A stretch of 64,000 nt of DNA from Sphingomonas kyeonggiensis (GCF_014196745.1 NZ_JACIEH010000001.1:1736001-1800000); one strand, 5' to 3'. Positions 19,669-28,227 are shown, counted from the first letter of the stretch. Made by a program: numbers and translations. The notes: generated from the letters alone by a model not told the origin.

Positions 19669-20145
19669 TCAGGAAACGCCCTCGGGCAGCTTGCAGACGT
19701 CGACCCAGCGCTGCGACACGAGCCCGGCGAGGCGCTCGGGCTCGACCTCCAGCGATGCGGTGCGCGATCCCGCCGCCGGGAACACCGTGGCGAAATCGCG
19801 GATCGACACGTCGCAATAGACCGGCAGCGGCGTCGCCAGTCCGAAGGGGCAGACGCCGCCCACCGGGTGCCCGGTCAGTGCCTCCGCCTCCTCGGCGCCG
19901 AGCATCGAGGCCCGGCCGCCGAACGCCGCCTTGGCCTTGCTGTTGTCGAGCCGGGCGTCACCGCGGGCGACGACGAGCAGCACGCCCTCGCCCACCCGCA
20001 ATGCCAGGGTCTTGGCGATCCGCCCGGGCTCGACCCCAAGCGTCGCCGCCGCTTCCGCCACTGTCGCGGTGCTTGCCGATTGTTCGATCAGGCCAAGATC
20101 GGGAGCCTGTTCGGCAAGCCACGCGCGCACGGTTTCGACGGTCAT
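19669..20145 (-). CDS. YbaK/EbsC-family aminoacyl-tRNA deacylase
   Basis: 158 residues covering one YbaK/prolyl-tRNA-editing domain. Characteristic pieces are the STATVAEAAATLGV start region, GRIAKTLALRV with the conserved Lys, the GDARLDNSKAKAAFG central loop and HPVGGVCPFGL, where the family's Gly-x-x-Pro loop lies. Such enzymes hydrolyse mis-charged Cys-tRNA(Pro) or Ala-tRNA(Pro) in trans. It ends seven bases from the convergent sialidase-like gene and begins eight bases from the stop of the upstream transporter gene on the same strand, so it is probably the second gene of a transporter-deacylase transcript. Confidence 0.9.
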   Translation of the reverse strand: MTVETVRAWLAEQAPDLGLIEQSASTATVAEAAATLGVEPGRIAKTLALRVGEGVLLVVARGDARLDNSKAKAAFGGRASMLGAEEAEALTGHPVGGVCPFGLATPLPVYCDVSIRDFATVFPAAGSRTASLEVEPERLAGLVSQRWVDVCKLPEGVS

Positions 20146-20153
20146 GCCGGTTT

Positions 20154-21794
20154 CTAGTCCTCGATCTTCTTCCGGAATGTTTCCGGGAGCAGCAACAGGC
20201 CGAGGATGAAGGTGCAGGCAGCGGCCACCACCGGATACCAGAGGCCGTAATAGATATCCCCCGTCGCCGCGACCATTGCGAAGGCGGTCGCCGGCAGGAA
20301 GCCACCGAACCAGCCATTGCCCAGGTGATAGGGCAGCGACATCGAGGTGTAGCGGATCCGGCTCGGGAACAGCTCGACGAGCATGCCGGCGATCGGGCCA
20401 TAGACCATGGTCACCAGCAGGACGAGCGCGAACAGGATCGCGACCACCAGCGGCTTGTTGATGCGAGCATCCTCGGCCTTGGCGGGGTAACCGGCTTCGG
20501 TAAGGGCAGCGCCCAGGCGCTTCGAATAGCCGGATAGCTCGCCAACTTCGACCTTCTGCGTGCCGATGCTGACTTCGCCATTGCCATTCGGCTGGCTCGC
20601 ATAGGGAACACCCGCCTTGGCCAGCGTCGACTTGGCGACGTCGCAGCCGGTCCTGTCGAACTTGTTCTTGCCGATCGGATCGAACTGGACCGAGCAGGTC
20701 GCCGGATCGGCATAGACGGTCACCGGCGCCTTCGCCTGCGCCTCCGCCAGCGCGGGGTTCGCCGCCTGGGTCAGCGCATGGAACAGCGGGAAATAGGTGA
20801 TCGAAGCGAGCAGGCAGCCCGCCAGGATGATCGGCTTGCGCCCGATCCTGTCACTCAGCCAGCCGAAGAACACGAAGAACGGCGTGCCCAGCGCCAGCGC
20901 GATGGCGATCAGCACGTTCGCCGTCATCCCGTCGACCTTGAGCGTTTTCTCGAGGAAGAACAGCGCGTAGAACTGCCCGGTGTACCAGACCACCGCCTGG
21001 CCGACGACCGCGCCGAACAGCGCGATCAGCACGATGCGGAGGTTGCCCCAGCGCAGGAACGCCTCGGTCAGCGGCGCCTTGGATACGTTGCCGGTGGCCT
21101 TCATCCGCGCATAGACCGGGCTCTCGTTGAGCTGCAGCCGCACCCAGAGCGACACGCCGAGCAGCAGCACCGAGGCGAGGAACGGCACGCGCCAGCCCCA
21201 GCTCGCGAACGCCGCCTCGCCCAGCCACGAACGGGTGCCGATCACCACCAGCAGCGAGGCGAACAGGCCCAGCGTCGCGGTGGTCTGGATCCAGCTCGTG
21301 TAGAGGCCGCGCTTGTGGTTGGGCGCATGCTCGGCGACATAGGTGGCGGCACCGCCATATTGCCCGCCCAGCGCCAGGCCCTGCAGCACGCGCAAGGTCA
21401 CCAGCAGGATCGGCGCAAGCACGCCGGCGGTGGCGAAATTGGGCAGCAGGCCGACCGCGAAGGTCGATCCGCCCATGATCCCCATGGTGACGAGGAAGGT
21501 GTTCTTGCGCCCGACCAGGTCGCCGATCCGCCCGAACACCAGCGCGCCGAACGGCCGCACCGCGAAACCGGCGGCGAAGGCGGCGAGCGCGAAGATGAAG
21601 GCGGTGGTGTCGTTCACCCCGGCGAAGAACTGGGCGGAGATCGTCGTCGCCAACAGCCCGTAGAGGTAGAAATCATACCATTCGAACACGGTGCCGAGCG
21701 ACGATGCCGCGATCACCATCTTCTCGTTCTTGGTGGCTACATGATGATCGCCCTCGGGCGCCGACGGGGTGTCGGACGTCAGATCCTGGCTCAA
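20154..21794 (-). CDS. MFS transporter, metabolite:H+ symporter (MHS) family
   Basis: 546 residues with about 12 membrane segments. MHS features are the FEWYDFYLYG start of the first helix, GRIGDLVGRKNTF (loop 2-3 motif), RVLQGLALGGQYGGAATYVAEHAP in helices 4-5, and GWLSDRIGRKPIIL as the second copy of the loop motif. An insertion of about 110 residues (roughly 345-455) containing two Cys and no membrane segment separates helices in the second half; this loop should be periplasmic and makes the protein longer than the usual 430-450 residues. The substrate is probably an organic acid or osmolyte, but it is not fixed by sequence. A LacI-type palindrome lies about 20 bases upstream of the start. 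Confidence 0.88.
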   Translation of the reverse strand: MSQDLTSDTPSAPEGDHHVATKNEKMVIAASSLGTVFEWYDFYLYGLLATTISAQFFAGVNDTTAFIFALAAFAAGFAVRPFGALVFGRIGDLVGRKNTFLVTMGIMGGSTFAVGLLPNFATAGVLAPILLVTLRVLQGLALGGQYGGAATYVAEHAPNHKRGLYTSWIQTTATLGLFASLLVVIGTRSWLGEAAFASWGWRVPFLASVLLLGVSLWVRLQLNESPVYARMKATGNVSKAPLTEAFLRWGNLRIVLIALFGAVVGQAVVWYTGQFYALFFLEKTLKVDGMTANVLIAIALALGTPFFVFFGWLSDRIGRKPIILAGCLLASITYFPLFHALTQAANPALAEAQAKAPVTVYADPATCSVQFDPIGKNKFDRTGCDVAKSTLAKAGVPYASQPNGNGEVSIGTQKVEVGELSGYSKRLGAALTEAGYPAKAEDARINKPLVVAILFALVLLVTMVYGPIAGMLVELFPSRIRYTSMSLPYHLGNGWFGGFLPATAFAMVAATGDIYYGLWYPVVAAACTFILGLLLLPETFRKKIED

Positions 21795-21813
21795 GCTATC
21801 TTCCCCTTATATT

Positions 21814-21825
21814 GTTAGCGCTAAC
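21814..21825. promoter_or_regulatory. LacI-type operator candidate upstream of the MHS transporter
   Basis: GTTAGCGCTAAC is a perfect 12-base palindrome with the central CG typical of LacI/GalR-family operators, and it sits in the short leader of the transporter gene. A second inverted repeat, CCAACCA (21825-21831) with TGGTTGG (21843-21849), overlaps its edge. No LacI-family gene is in the window. Confidence 0.55.
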
Positions 21826-21992
21826 CAACCACAGTCCTGCCATGGTTGGAACCCCCGTCGCTAGTGCGCGCTCTTCGGCACGCCTCACGGGCAGGTTCGG
21901 CGATTTCTGCGGCACATTGCAAGCCAAATGCGGGCAAAGCCCAGCTTGGGCGATCAAAAGCTCTACTTCACATGGCCGCCCGGGGCGGGTAC

Positions 21993-22268
21993 ATGGCGGC
22001 CATGTTCGAGCGCTTCTTCCTCTCCCACCCGCGCGCCGTCGGCGAGTCCTATGGCGAGCATGCTGCAACGGCCGCGCGATTCGGCTTCACGATGATCATC
22101 GGCGGCGCCGCCTGTGTCGTCCATGCGATCTTCCCGGCATTGTTCGTCCGCACGGCGAGCGACGCAGTGAAGCGCCTCTATGCGCAGATGATGGCACGCC
22201 AGCCGGGCATGAACGCCAAGCCGCTCGCGCACCAGCAGCCCGAGTGGCAGATCGAATACGAAATCTGA
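21993..22268 (+). CDS. DUF6356 family small membrane protein
   Basis: Start candidates are ATG at 21972, 21993 and 22002. 21993 is preferred because GGGGCGGG lies just upstream, giving 91 residues. The N-terminus (FERFFLSHPRAVGESYGEH) and the hydrophobic segment RFGFTMIIGGAACVVHAIFPALF fit the DUF6356 family found in sphingomonads and relatives. One or two membrane-spanning stretches are followed by a charged C-terminal tail (residues 60-91). Function unknown. It is 18 bases upstream of a FAD-binding protein on the same strand, so the two are likely co-transcribed, and it is divergent from the MHS transporter. Confidence 0.75.
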   Translation: MAAMFERFFLSHPRAVGESYGEHAATAARFGFTMIIGGAACVVHAIFPALFVRTASDAVKRLYAQMMARQPGMNAKPLAHQQPEWQIEYEI

Positions 22269-22286
22269 GCGGGGGGACCGCCTAAA

Positions 22287-23633
22287 ATGATCGAGCACGT
22301 CGCCATCATCGGCGCGGGCTTTTCGGGCACGCTGCAGGCGATCAACCTGCTCCGCCACGAAGGCCCCCGCGCCACCCTGATCGAGCGCGCACCGGTGGCC
22401 GGCCTCGGCCTCGCCTATGGCGCCGCGCATCCGAGCCATGTGCTCAACGTCCGCGCCGCGAACATGAGCGCCTTTCCGGACGATCCTTCGCATTTCGTCC
22501 GCTGGCTCGAGGGGCGCGGCGTCGAGAATGCGGCGACTGCCTTCATTCCCCGCGTGACCTATGGCGAATATCTGCGCGAGCTGCTCGATGCCGCGCTGCT
22601 CGATCACCCGGACCGGCTCACGCTGGTGCGCGACGAGGTCGAGGATCTCGAATTCGCCGACGGCGTGACGGTGCGCCTCAAGGGCCGCACGATCGAGGCG
22701 GATGCCGCGGTGCTCGCGGTCGGCAATCTGCCCCCGCACGATCCGCCCGGCCTCGATCCCGACAAGCTCTCGGCCGAGCGCTACAAGGGCGATCCCTGGG
22801 CCGCGAGCGTGCCCGAGGGTCTGGGTCCCGACGACACGGTGCTGGTGATCGGCACCGGCCTGACCATGATCGACGTGGTGCTGCTGCTCGATGCGCGCGG
22901 CTTCAAGGGCAAGATCATCGCCCTTTCCCGTCGCGGCCTGCTGCCGCGCAGCCATGCGCCGGGCAGCGACTGGAAGAAGCTGGCCGAGCGCCCCGCCACC
23001 ACCGCGTCGAAGCTGCTCCAGTCGCTCCGCGCCCGCGGCGAGGAGATCGGCTGGCGCAATGCGGTCGACGAGCTGCGCCCCTTCACCCAGGCGATGTGGG
23101 GCAATGCCAGCGAGGCCGAGCGCGGCCGCTTCCTGCGCCATCTCCGCCCCTGGTGGGACGTCCATCGCCACCGCCTCGCCCCCGAAGTCTATGCCCGGCT
23201 GATGGCGGTGATCGAGCGCGGCCAGCTCGAAGTGATCGCCGGCAAGACGCTCGGCTTCGCGGAGAAGCCCGAGGGCATCGAGGTCACGCTGCGCCGTCGC
23301 GGCGCCAATGCGACCGAGACCCTGTGTGTCCAGCGCATCGTCAACTGCACCGGCCCGCTCGGCGACCTCAACCGCACCGATGAGCCGCTGCTCCAGAAGC
23401 TGGCGGCGCGCGGGGTGATCCGCCCGGATGCGGCGCATCTCGGCATCGATGTCGACAACCAGGGCCAGACGATCAACGCGAAGGGGCGGCCCAACGGCAA
23501 TCTCTACGCGCTCGGGCCGATGACCCGCGGCGCCTTCTGGGAGATCGTCGCGGTGCCCGACATCCGCACCCAGACCTGGAGCGTCGCGCGCCGGCTGTCC
23601 AACGCGCACTGGGTCGGCGGCGAGGGGCTGTAG
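22287..23633 (+). CDS. FAD/NAD(P)-binding protein (NAD_binding_9 type)
   Basis: 448 residues. The N-terminus HVAIIGAGFSGTLQAINLL is a Rossmann dinucleotide fold. GLGLAYGAAHPSHVLNVRAANMSAFPDDPSHFVRWLE near residues 45-82 is the signature block of the NAD_binding_9/HpnW-like FAD proteins. A second nucleotide motif (VLVIGTGLTMIDVVLLL) lies near 188. The C-terminus gives NGNLYALGPMTRGAFWEIVAVPDIR, where FAD dimerisation contacts usually lie. It is likely an oxidoreductase, but no substrate is known for this group. It follows the DUF6356 gene by 18 bases and is probably in its operon. Confidence 0.85.
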   Translation: MIEHVAIIGAGFSGTLQAINLLRHEGPRATLIERAPVAGLGLAYGAAHPSHVLNVRAANMSAFPDDPSHFVRWLEGRGVENAATAFIPRVTYGEYLRELLDAALLDHPDRLTLVRDEVEDLEFADGVTVRLKGRTIEADAAVLAVGNLPPHDPPGLDPDKLSAERYKGDPWAASVPEGLGPDDTVLVIGTGLTMIDVVLLLDARGFKGKIIALSRRGLLPRSHAPGSDWKKLAERPATTASKLLQSLRARGEEIGWRNAVDELRPFTQAMWGNASEAERGRFLRHLRPWWDVHRHRLAPEVYARLMAVIERGQLEVIAGKTLGFAEKPEGIEVTLRRRGANATETLCVQRIVNCTGPLGDLNRTDEPLLQKLAARGVIRPDAAHLGIDVDNQGQTINAKGRPNGNLYALGPMTRGAFWEIVAVPDIRTQTWSVARRLSNAHWVGGEGL

Positions 23634-23670
23634 CCGCGCTCGCGGATACCGCCCGCTCGCCGATACTGCC

Positions 23671-23976
23671 TTAGTCCAGTGTGATCAGGAACTTGATCGT
23701 CTCATCGTTGGGCACTTGCACGGTGTACATGATGTCGCTGCCGCCCGATGCGTAGACCGACGCATTGTTGGGCATCGTGTACCAGCTGCCGCCATTGTTC
23801 AGCGAAAGCTGGACATAGGGAAGATTGGCACCCGGCGCCTCGACATAGAAATAGCCGCTCGCCGAATTGACCACGCCGTTGAGGCTGCCGTTGACGTCCG
23901 GCCCGATCTGGAACTGCCAGCTGACATCCAGGTTGGCGACTTCCTGGAATCCTGCCTCGGTTGCTTCCGTAACCAT
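23671..23976 (-). CDS. Small orphan protein, beta-rich, unknown function
   Basis: 101 residues with ATG at 23976; GGGAG six bases upstream decides this start over the neighbouring GTG at 23979. After a short acidic N-terminus (VTEATEAGFQEVANLD) the sequence alternates polar and hydrophobic residues and is rich in Asn, Gly, Ser and Tyr (YFYVEAPGANLPYVQLSLNNG, then GSWYTMPNNASVYASG), which suggests a compact beta-sandwich. There is no signal peptide or membrane segment and no Cys. I recognise no family. It stands alone between two plus-strand genes, so it has its own promoter somewhere within 23977-24110. Confidence 0.6.
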   Translation of the reverse strand: MVTEATEAGFQEVANLDVSWQFQIGPDVNGSLNGVVNSASGYFYVEAPGANLPYVQLSLNNGGSWYTMPNNASVYASGGSDIMYTVQVPNDETIKFLITLD

Positions 23977-24113
23977 CACGATCTCCCGCTCTTTGACCGC
24001 GCATCGTCGCGCCGGACAAATCTAGCATCCGGGCGAAGCCGCCCGCCGGGAGTCTCGTCGCAATCGGAGGATATCCTGCGGCGGAGCAACCATTCCGGAT
24101 CAGCTTCTCCGGA

Positions 24114-24135
24114 GTTAGTATCAATTGACACTAAC
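24114..24135. promoter_or_regulatory. Operator candidate upstream of hppD
   Basis: A 22-base near-perfect palindrome with half-sites GTTAGTATCAA and TTGACACTAAC; only one symmetric pair differs. It ends 46 bases before the hppD ATG. The same sequence with five changes lies upstream of hmgA (26801-26822), which makes a common regulator of homogentisate metabolism likely. Confidence 0.75.
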
Positions 24136-24181
24136 TCGACTTGGGGTTAGCCCGCGCCCCATCATTCTGGAGCGTGTACCC

Positions 24182-25219
24182 ATGATCGATCCTGCAAATC
24201 CGCTCGGCCTCAACGGTTTCGAATTCGTCGAATTCACCTCGCCCGATCCCGAGGCGATGGGGAAGCAGTTCGAGCAGCTCGGCTTCGTGCCGACCCACCG
24301 GCACCCGAGCAAGAACATCACCCGCTACAAGCAGGGCCGCATCAACCTGATGCTCAACCGCGACGAGGCCGGCCGCGTGGCGGCGTTCCGCGGCGAGCAT
24401 GGCCCCTCGGCCAGCGCGATGGCCTTCCGTGTCGCCGATCCGGCCAAGGCGATGGAATGGGCGCTCGAGCACGGCGCCAAGCCGACCGAGGAGGACGACA
24501 CCGTCATCCAGGGTATCGGCGGCTCGTACCTCTATTTCATCCAGGACGGCACCGATCTCTATGCCGACTGGGCCGCGTTCGACGGCTGGGAAGCCGCCGA
24601 GGCCGAGAACAATGTCGGGCTCGACCTGCTCGACCACCTCACCCACAATGTCCGCCGCGGCCAGATGCGGGTGTGGTCGGAGTTCTACAAGACGCTCTTC
24701 GCCTTCGAGGAGCAGAAGTATTTCGACATCAAGGGTCAGGCCACCGGTCTGTTCAGCCAGGCGATGATCGCGCCGGACAAGGCGATCCGCATCCCCCTGA
24801 ACGAGAGCCAGGACGACAAGAGCCAGATCGAGGAGTTCATCCGCGAGTATAAGGGCGAAGGTATCCAGCACCTCGCCCTCACCACGCCGGACATCTTCGA
24901 CACGGTCGAGCGGCTGCGTGCGCGCGGCGTGAAGCTGCAGGACACGATCGAGACCTATTACGAGCTGGTCGACAAGCGCGTCCCCGGGCACGGCGAGGAC
25001 CTCGAGCGCCTGCGCAGGAACCGCATCCTGATCGACGGCAATGTCGGCGACGAGGGCATCCTGCTCCAGATCTTCACCGAGAACATGTTCGGCCCGATCT
25101 TCTTCGAGATCATCCAGCGCAAGGGCAATGAAGGCTTCGGCAACGGCAACTTCCAGGCGCTGTTCGAGAGCATCGAGCTGGACCAGATCCGTCGCGGCGT
25201 GATCAAGGTCGACGCTTAA
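24182..25219 (+). CDS. hppD: 4-hydroxyphenylpyruvate dioxygenase
   Basis: 345 residues from ATG 24182. This non-heme Fe(II) enzyme converts 4-hydroxyphenylpyruvate to homogentisate, the committed step of tyrosine degradation. Two vicinal-oxygen-chelate halves are visible. The metal ligands appear as His152 in LLDHLTHNV, His230 in GIQHLALTT and Glu309 in FGPIFFEIIQRKG. The C-terminal helix region EGFGNGNFQALFESIE closes the active site as in known family members. Frame extension 5' to 24125 would run through the operator, so the ATG is preferred. hmgA, the next enzyme, lies 1.6 kb downstream beyond an oppositely oriented symporter. Confidence 0.97.
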   Translation: MIDPANPLGLNGFEFVEFTSPDPEAMGKQFEQLGFVPTHRHPSKNITRYKQGRINLMLNRDEAGRVAAFRGEHGPSASAMAFRVADPAKAMEWALEHGAKPTEEDDTVIQGIGGSYLYFIQDGTDLYADWAAFDGWEAAEAENNVGLDLLDHLTHNVRRGQMRVWSEFYKTLFAFEEQKYFDIKGQATGLFSQAMIAPDKAIRIPLNESQDDKSQIEEFIREYKGEGIQHLALTTPDIFDTVERLRARGVKLQDTIETYYELVDKRVPGHGEDLERLRRNRILIDGNVGDEGILLQIFTENMFGPIFFEIIQRKGNEGFGNGNFQALFESIELDQIRRGVIKVDA

Positions 25220-25233
25220 CCCCCTTTTAAACA

Positions 25234-25259
25234 CGATCCCGGCACAGGGGCCGGGATCG
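25234..25259 (+). terminator. Terminator of hppD
   Basis: CGATCCCGGC (25234-25243) pairs perfectly with GCCGGGATCG (25250-25259) around ACAGGG, 15 bases after the hppD stop, followed by GATTT. The remaining bases to the symporter stop (25260-25357) contain another imperfect hairpin (GGAGCGC at about 25311 with GCGCTCC at about 25336) that may serve the minus-strand gene. Confidence 0.7.
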
Positions 25260-25357
25260 GATTTGCCGGGCACGCGTTGAGGCCCCGGAAAGTTTGGAGA
25301 GGAAGCCGGGGGAGCGCTGCCAGTTGCGTAGCGTGGCGCTCCACCCGGCCACCAACC

Positions 25358-26701
25358 TCATGCCAGCGCGAGTTCGCCGCGCGCCTCACCCGCCCCTTCC
25401 CGGAAGCGCGTCTCGTCGAGCAGGCCCTCGCGCTTGGCGACGATCACCGGCACCAGCATCTGCCCCGCCACATTGGTCGCGGTCCGCCCCATGTCGAGGA
25501 TCGGGTCGATCGCCAGCAGCAGCCCCACGCCGTCCAGCGGCAGGCCCAAAGTCGAGAGGGTGAGCGTCAGCATCACCGTCGCGCCGGTCAGGCCCGCGGT
25601 GGCGGCCGATCCCAGCACCGAGACGAAGGCGATCAGCGCATAATGCTCGAGCCCGAGCGGGATGCCGTAGAATTGTGCGACAAAGATCGCCGAGATCGCC
25701 GGATAGATCGCCGCGCAGCCGTCCATCTTGGTCGTCGCGCCCAGCGGCACCGCGAAAGCGGCATAGGCGCGCGGCACGCCCAGCGCGCGCTCGGTCACGT
25801 CCTCGGTCACCGGCAGCGTGCCCACCGAGGAGCGCGAGACGAAGCCCAGCTGGATCGCCGGCCATGCCGAGGCGAAGAAACGCAACGGGCTCAGCCCGTG
25901 CGCCGCGAGCAGCAGCGGATAGACGACCAGCAGCACCAGCCCCAGGCCGATATAGACCGCGCCCGCATAGGTACCGAGCGCCGCCAGCGACTCCCAGCCA
26001 TAGCGGACCACCGCATCGCCGATCAGCGCGGCGGTGCCGATCGGGGTCAGGCGGATCACCCAGCGCAGCAGCAGCCGGAAGACCGTGAGCGCCGAGGCGT
26101 TGAAGTCCAGGAAACGGTGCCCCGCCTCGCCCGCCTTCACCGCCGCCGCGCCGATCGCCACCGCCAGCACGATGATCTGGAGGACGTTGAACGAAAGCCC
26201 GGTGGTCGCGCTGCCATCGCTGAGCTTGGTCGAGGCCGCGATGCCGAGGAAGTTCGTCGGCACCAGACCCTTCAGAAAATCGAGCCAGCTACCGGTGCTC
26301 GAAGGCGCCGAAGCGGTGGCCGCAGCCACCGCGCTATGATGGCCGGGCTGGAGCACCAGCCCCAGCGTGATACCGATCCCTACCGCGATAGCCGCGGTGA
26401 TCGCGAACCATAGCAGCGTCTGTGCCACCAGCCGCGCGGCGTTGTTGAGGTCACGCAACGCCGCGATCGAGGCGACGATCGCGGTGAACACCAGCGGCGG
26501 CACCAGCACCTTGAGCAATTGCACGAAGATCTGCCCGATCGTCTGCAGCGCCTGGGCGAGCCCGTTCGCCGTCTCGCCATCGCTACCGATCGCCCGCGCG
26601 GCGAGCCCCAGCGCCAGCCCGGCGGCCATGCCGATCGCGACCTGCACGCCGAAGCCAGGTAGCTGGAACCGCCGCGGTGCAGCAGCGCTGGTGGTGGCCA
26701 T
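25358..26701 (-). CDS. Dicarboxylate/amino acid:cation symporter (DAACS family)
   Basis: 447 residues with repeated hydrophobic segments and the DAACS (GltP/DctA) pattern: LKVLVPPLVFTAIVASIA near 65-80; a Ser-rich hairpin loop SRSSVGTLPVTEDV near 285; GATTKMDGCAAIYPAISAIFVAQFYGI near 318-345, where GltPh-type NMDGT becomes KMDGC; and GLTGATVMLTLTLSTLGLPLDGVGLLLAIDPILDMGRTATNVAGQML near 370-420, where the Asp and Asn binding residues lie. It imports an acidic or other amino/organic acid with Na+ or H+. The gene is wedged between hppD and hmgA and is divergent from hmgA, so uptake of an aromatic amino acid or related acid is plausible but only inferred. GGAG precedes the start on the minus strand. 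Confidence 0.9.
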   Translation of the reverse strand: MATTSAAAPRRFQLPGFGVQVAIGMAAGLALGLAARAIGSDGETANGLAQALQTIGQIFVQLLKVLVPPLVFTAIVASIAALRDLNNAARLVAQTLLWFAITAAIAVGIGITLGLVLQPGHHSAVAAATASAPSSTGSWLDFLKGLVPTNFLGIAASTKLSDGSATTGLSFNVLQIIVLAVAIGAAAVKAGEAGHRFLDFNASALTVFRLLLRWVIRLTPIGTAALIGDAVVRYGWESLAALGTYAGAVYIGLGLVLLVVYPLLLAAHGLSPLRFFASAWPAIQLGFVSRSSVGTLPVTEDVTERALGVPRAYAAFAVPLGATTKMDGCAAIYPAISAIFVAQFYGIPLGLEHYALIAFVSVLGSAATAGLTGATVMLTLTLSTLGLPLDGVGLLLAIDPILDMGRTATNVAGQMLVPVIVAKREGLLDETRFREGAGEARGELALA

Positions 26702-26800
26702 TGGTTACGACTCCGAATTAAACCCACTAAAGAAGTAGGAATTACCCGGGTACGGCCCAAGAAAGTTTAGGTTCGTGCCCGTAAAGCTGCCCGCGCGACA

Positions 26801-26822
26801 GATAGTATCATTTGACACTTTA
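26801..26822. promoter_or_regulatory. Operator candidate between the symporter gene and hmgA
   Basis: Half-sites GATAGTATCAT and TTGACACTTTA match the hppD upstream palindrome in 17 of 22 positions, with AGTATCA and TTGACACT fully conserved. It ends 39 bases before the hmgA start and lies in the shared divergent promoter region of hmgA and the symporter. Confidence 0.7.
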
Positions 26823-26861
26823 TGTGCGGCACCGCAGAGAGACGGGCATAGAGAGGATGCG

Positions 26862-28139
26862 ATGACCGACTATTTCCCCGGCTTCGGCAATCATGTTTCC
26901 ACCGAGGCCGTGCCCGGCGCGCTGCCCGTCGGTCGCAACTCGCCCCAGAAGCCCGCCTTCGGCCTCTATGCCGAACAGCTCTCCGGCACCGCCTTCACCG
27001 CGCCGCGCCACGAGAACCGCCGCTCCTGGCTCTATCGCCTGCGCCCCACCGCCGAGCACCCGCCCTTCAGGCGCTACGAAGGCGCAGCGAACTTCGCCCC
27101 CGGCACAGTCAACGATCCCCTGCCCCCCAATCGCCTGCGCTGGAACCCCGTGGAAGCGCCTGCCCCGGGCACCGACCTGGTCGACGGCATGACCACCATG
27201 CTCGCCAACCGCGACCCTGCGGACCTGGAGGGCGTGGCGGTGCACGTCTATGCCGCCAACAAGGACATGGAGACCCGTGTCTTCTTCGATGCGGACGGCG
27301 AGCTGCTCTTCATTCCCCAGGCCGGCCGGCTGACCCTGCTCACCGAGCTGGGCAGGATCGACATCGCCCCCGGCCAGATCGCGCTCGTGCCCCGAGGCGT
27401 CCGCTTCCGCGCGCTGCTGCCGGATGGCGAGGCGCGCGGCTATGTCGCGGAAAATCACGGCGCGCTGTTCCGCCTCCCCGATCTCGGCCCGATCGGCGCC
27501 AACGGCCTCGCCAATCCGCGCGACTTCGAGACGCCCGCCGCCTGGTTCGAGGATCGCGACGAGCCCTTCGAGGTGATCCAGAAGCATCTGGGTTCGCTAT
27601 GGACCACCACCTTGCCCCACAGCCCGCTCGACGTGGTCGCGTGGCACGGCAATCTCGCGCCCTGGCGCTACGATCTCGCCCGGTTCAACACGATGAACAC
27701 GGTGAGCTTCGACCACCCCGATCCCTCGATCTTCACGGTGCTGACCTCGCCGTCTGACGTCCCCGGCCGCGCCAATGCCGACTTCGTGATCTTCCCGCCG
27801 CGCTGGATGGTCGCCGAGGATACGTTCCGTCCGCCCTGGTTCCACCGCAACATCATGTCCGAGGCAATGGGCCTGATCACCGGCGCCTATGACGCGAAGG
27901 CCGAAGGCTTCGCCCCCGGCGGCCTGTCGCTGCACAATCTGATGGCCGGCCACGGCCCCGACGTGACCAGCTGGCAGGGCGCGACCAACGCCGATCTCAA
28001 GCCGCACAAGATCGCGGGCACGATGGCGTTCATGGTCGAGACCTGCTGGCCGTACAAACCGACCCGCCACGCCCTCGACCGCGCCCAGCCCGATTACGAC
28101 GCGGCCTGGGAAGGCTTTCCGAAGGCGCAGTTGCCATGA
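26862..28139 (+). CDS. hmgA: Homogentisate 1,2-dioxygenase
   Basis: 425 residues from ATG 26862 with GAGAGG upstream. This Fe(II) enzyme opens the homogentisate ring to maleylacetoacetate. The start [26 protein letters not shown] and the segment RSWLYRLRP are family signatures. The C-terminal cupin half contains [26 protein letters not shown], with the conserved iron-binding His/Glu cluster, and [14 protein letters not shown]. It is the direct follow-up enzyme to hppD and shares its upstream operator. Maleylacetoacetate isomerase and fumarylacetoacetase are not in this window. Confidence 0.97.
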   Translation: MTDYFPGFGNHVSTEAVPGALPVGRNSPQKPAFGLYAEQLSGTAFTAPRHENRRSWLYRLRPTAEHPPFRRYEGAANFAPGTVNDPLPPNRLRWNPVEAPAPGTDLVDGMTTMLANRDPADLEGVAVHVYAANKDMETRVFFDADGELLFIPQAGRLTLLTELGRIDIAPGQIALVPRGVRFRALLPDGEARGYVAENHGALFRLPDLGPIGANGLANPRDFETPAAWFEDRDEPFEVIQKHLGSLWTTTLPHSPLDVVAWHGNLAPWRYDLARFNTMNTVSFDHPDPSIFTVLTSPSDVPGRANADFVIFPPRWMVAEDTFRPPWFHRNIMSEAMGLITGAYDAKAEGFAPGGLSLHNLMAGHGPDVTSWQGATNADLKPHKIAGTMAFMVETCWPYKPTRHALDRAQPDYDAAWEGFPKAQLP

Positions 28140-28140
28140 A

Positions 28141-28200
28141 ATTCCTCCCCGAGCTCGTCTCGGGGAGGGGGACCGCTCGCGAAGCGAGTGGTGGAGGGGC
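28141..28200 (+). repeat. Palindromic intergenic element, family A, left copy
   Basis: Order: ATTCCTCCCCGAG, loop, CTCGGGGAGGGGGACCG, a variable hairpin (CTCGCGAAGCGAG), then TGGTGGAGGGGC. The same order with other variable hairpins recurs at 34746-34806 and, inverted, at 28228-28286, 35183-35239 and 51034-51081. Confidence 0.85.
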
Positions 28201-28227
28201 CGCCGCAAACGCGGCGGTGCCCGCCGC

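Noticed and set aside
20778..21818. Plus-strand frame opposite the MHS transporter
   Set aside because: Charged, Gln/Arg/Glu-rich shadow of a membrane protein gene.
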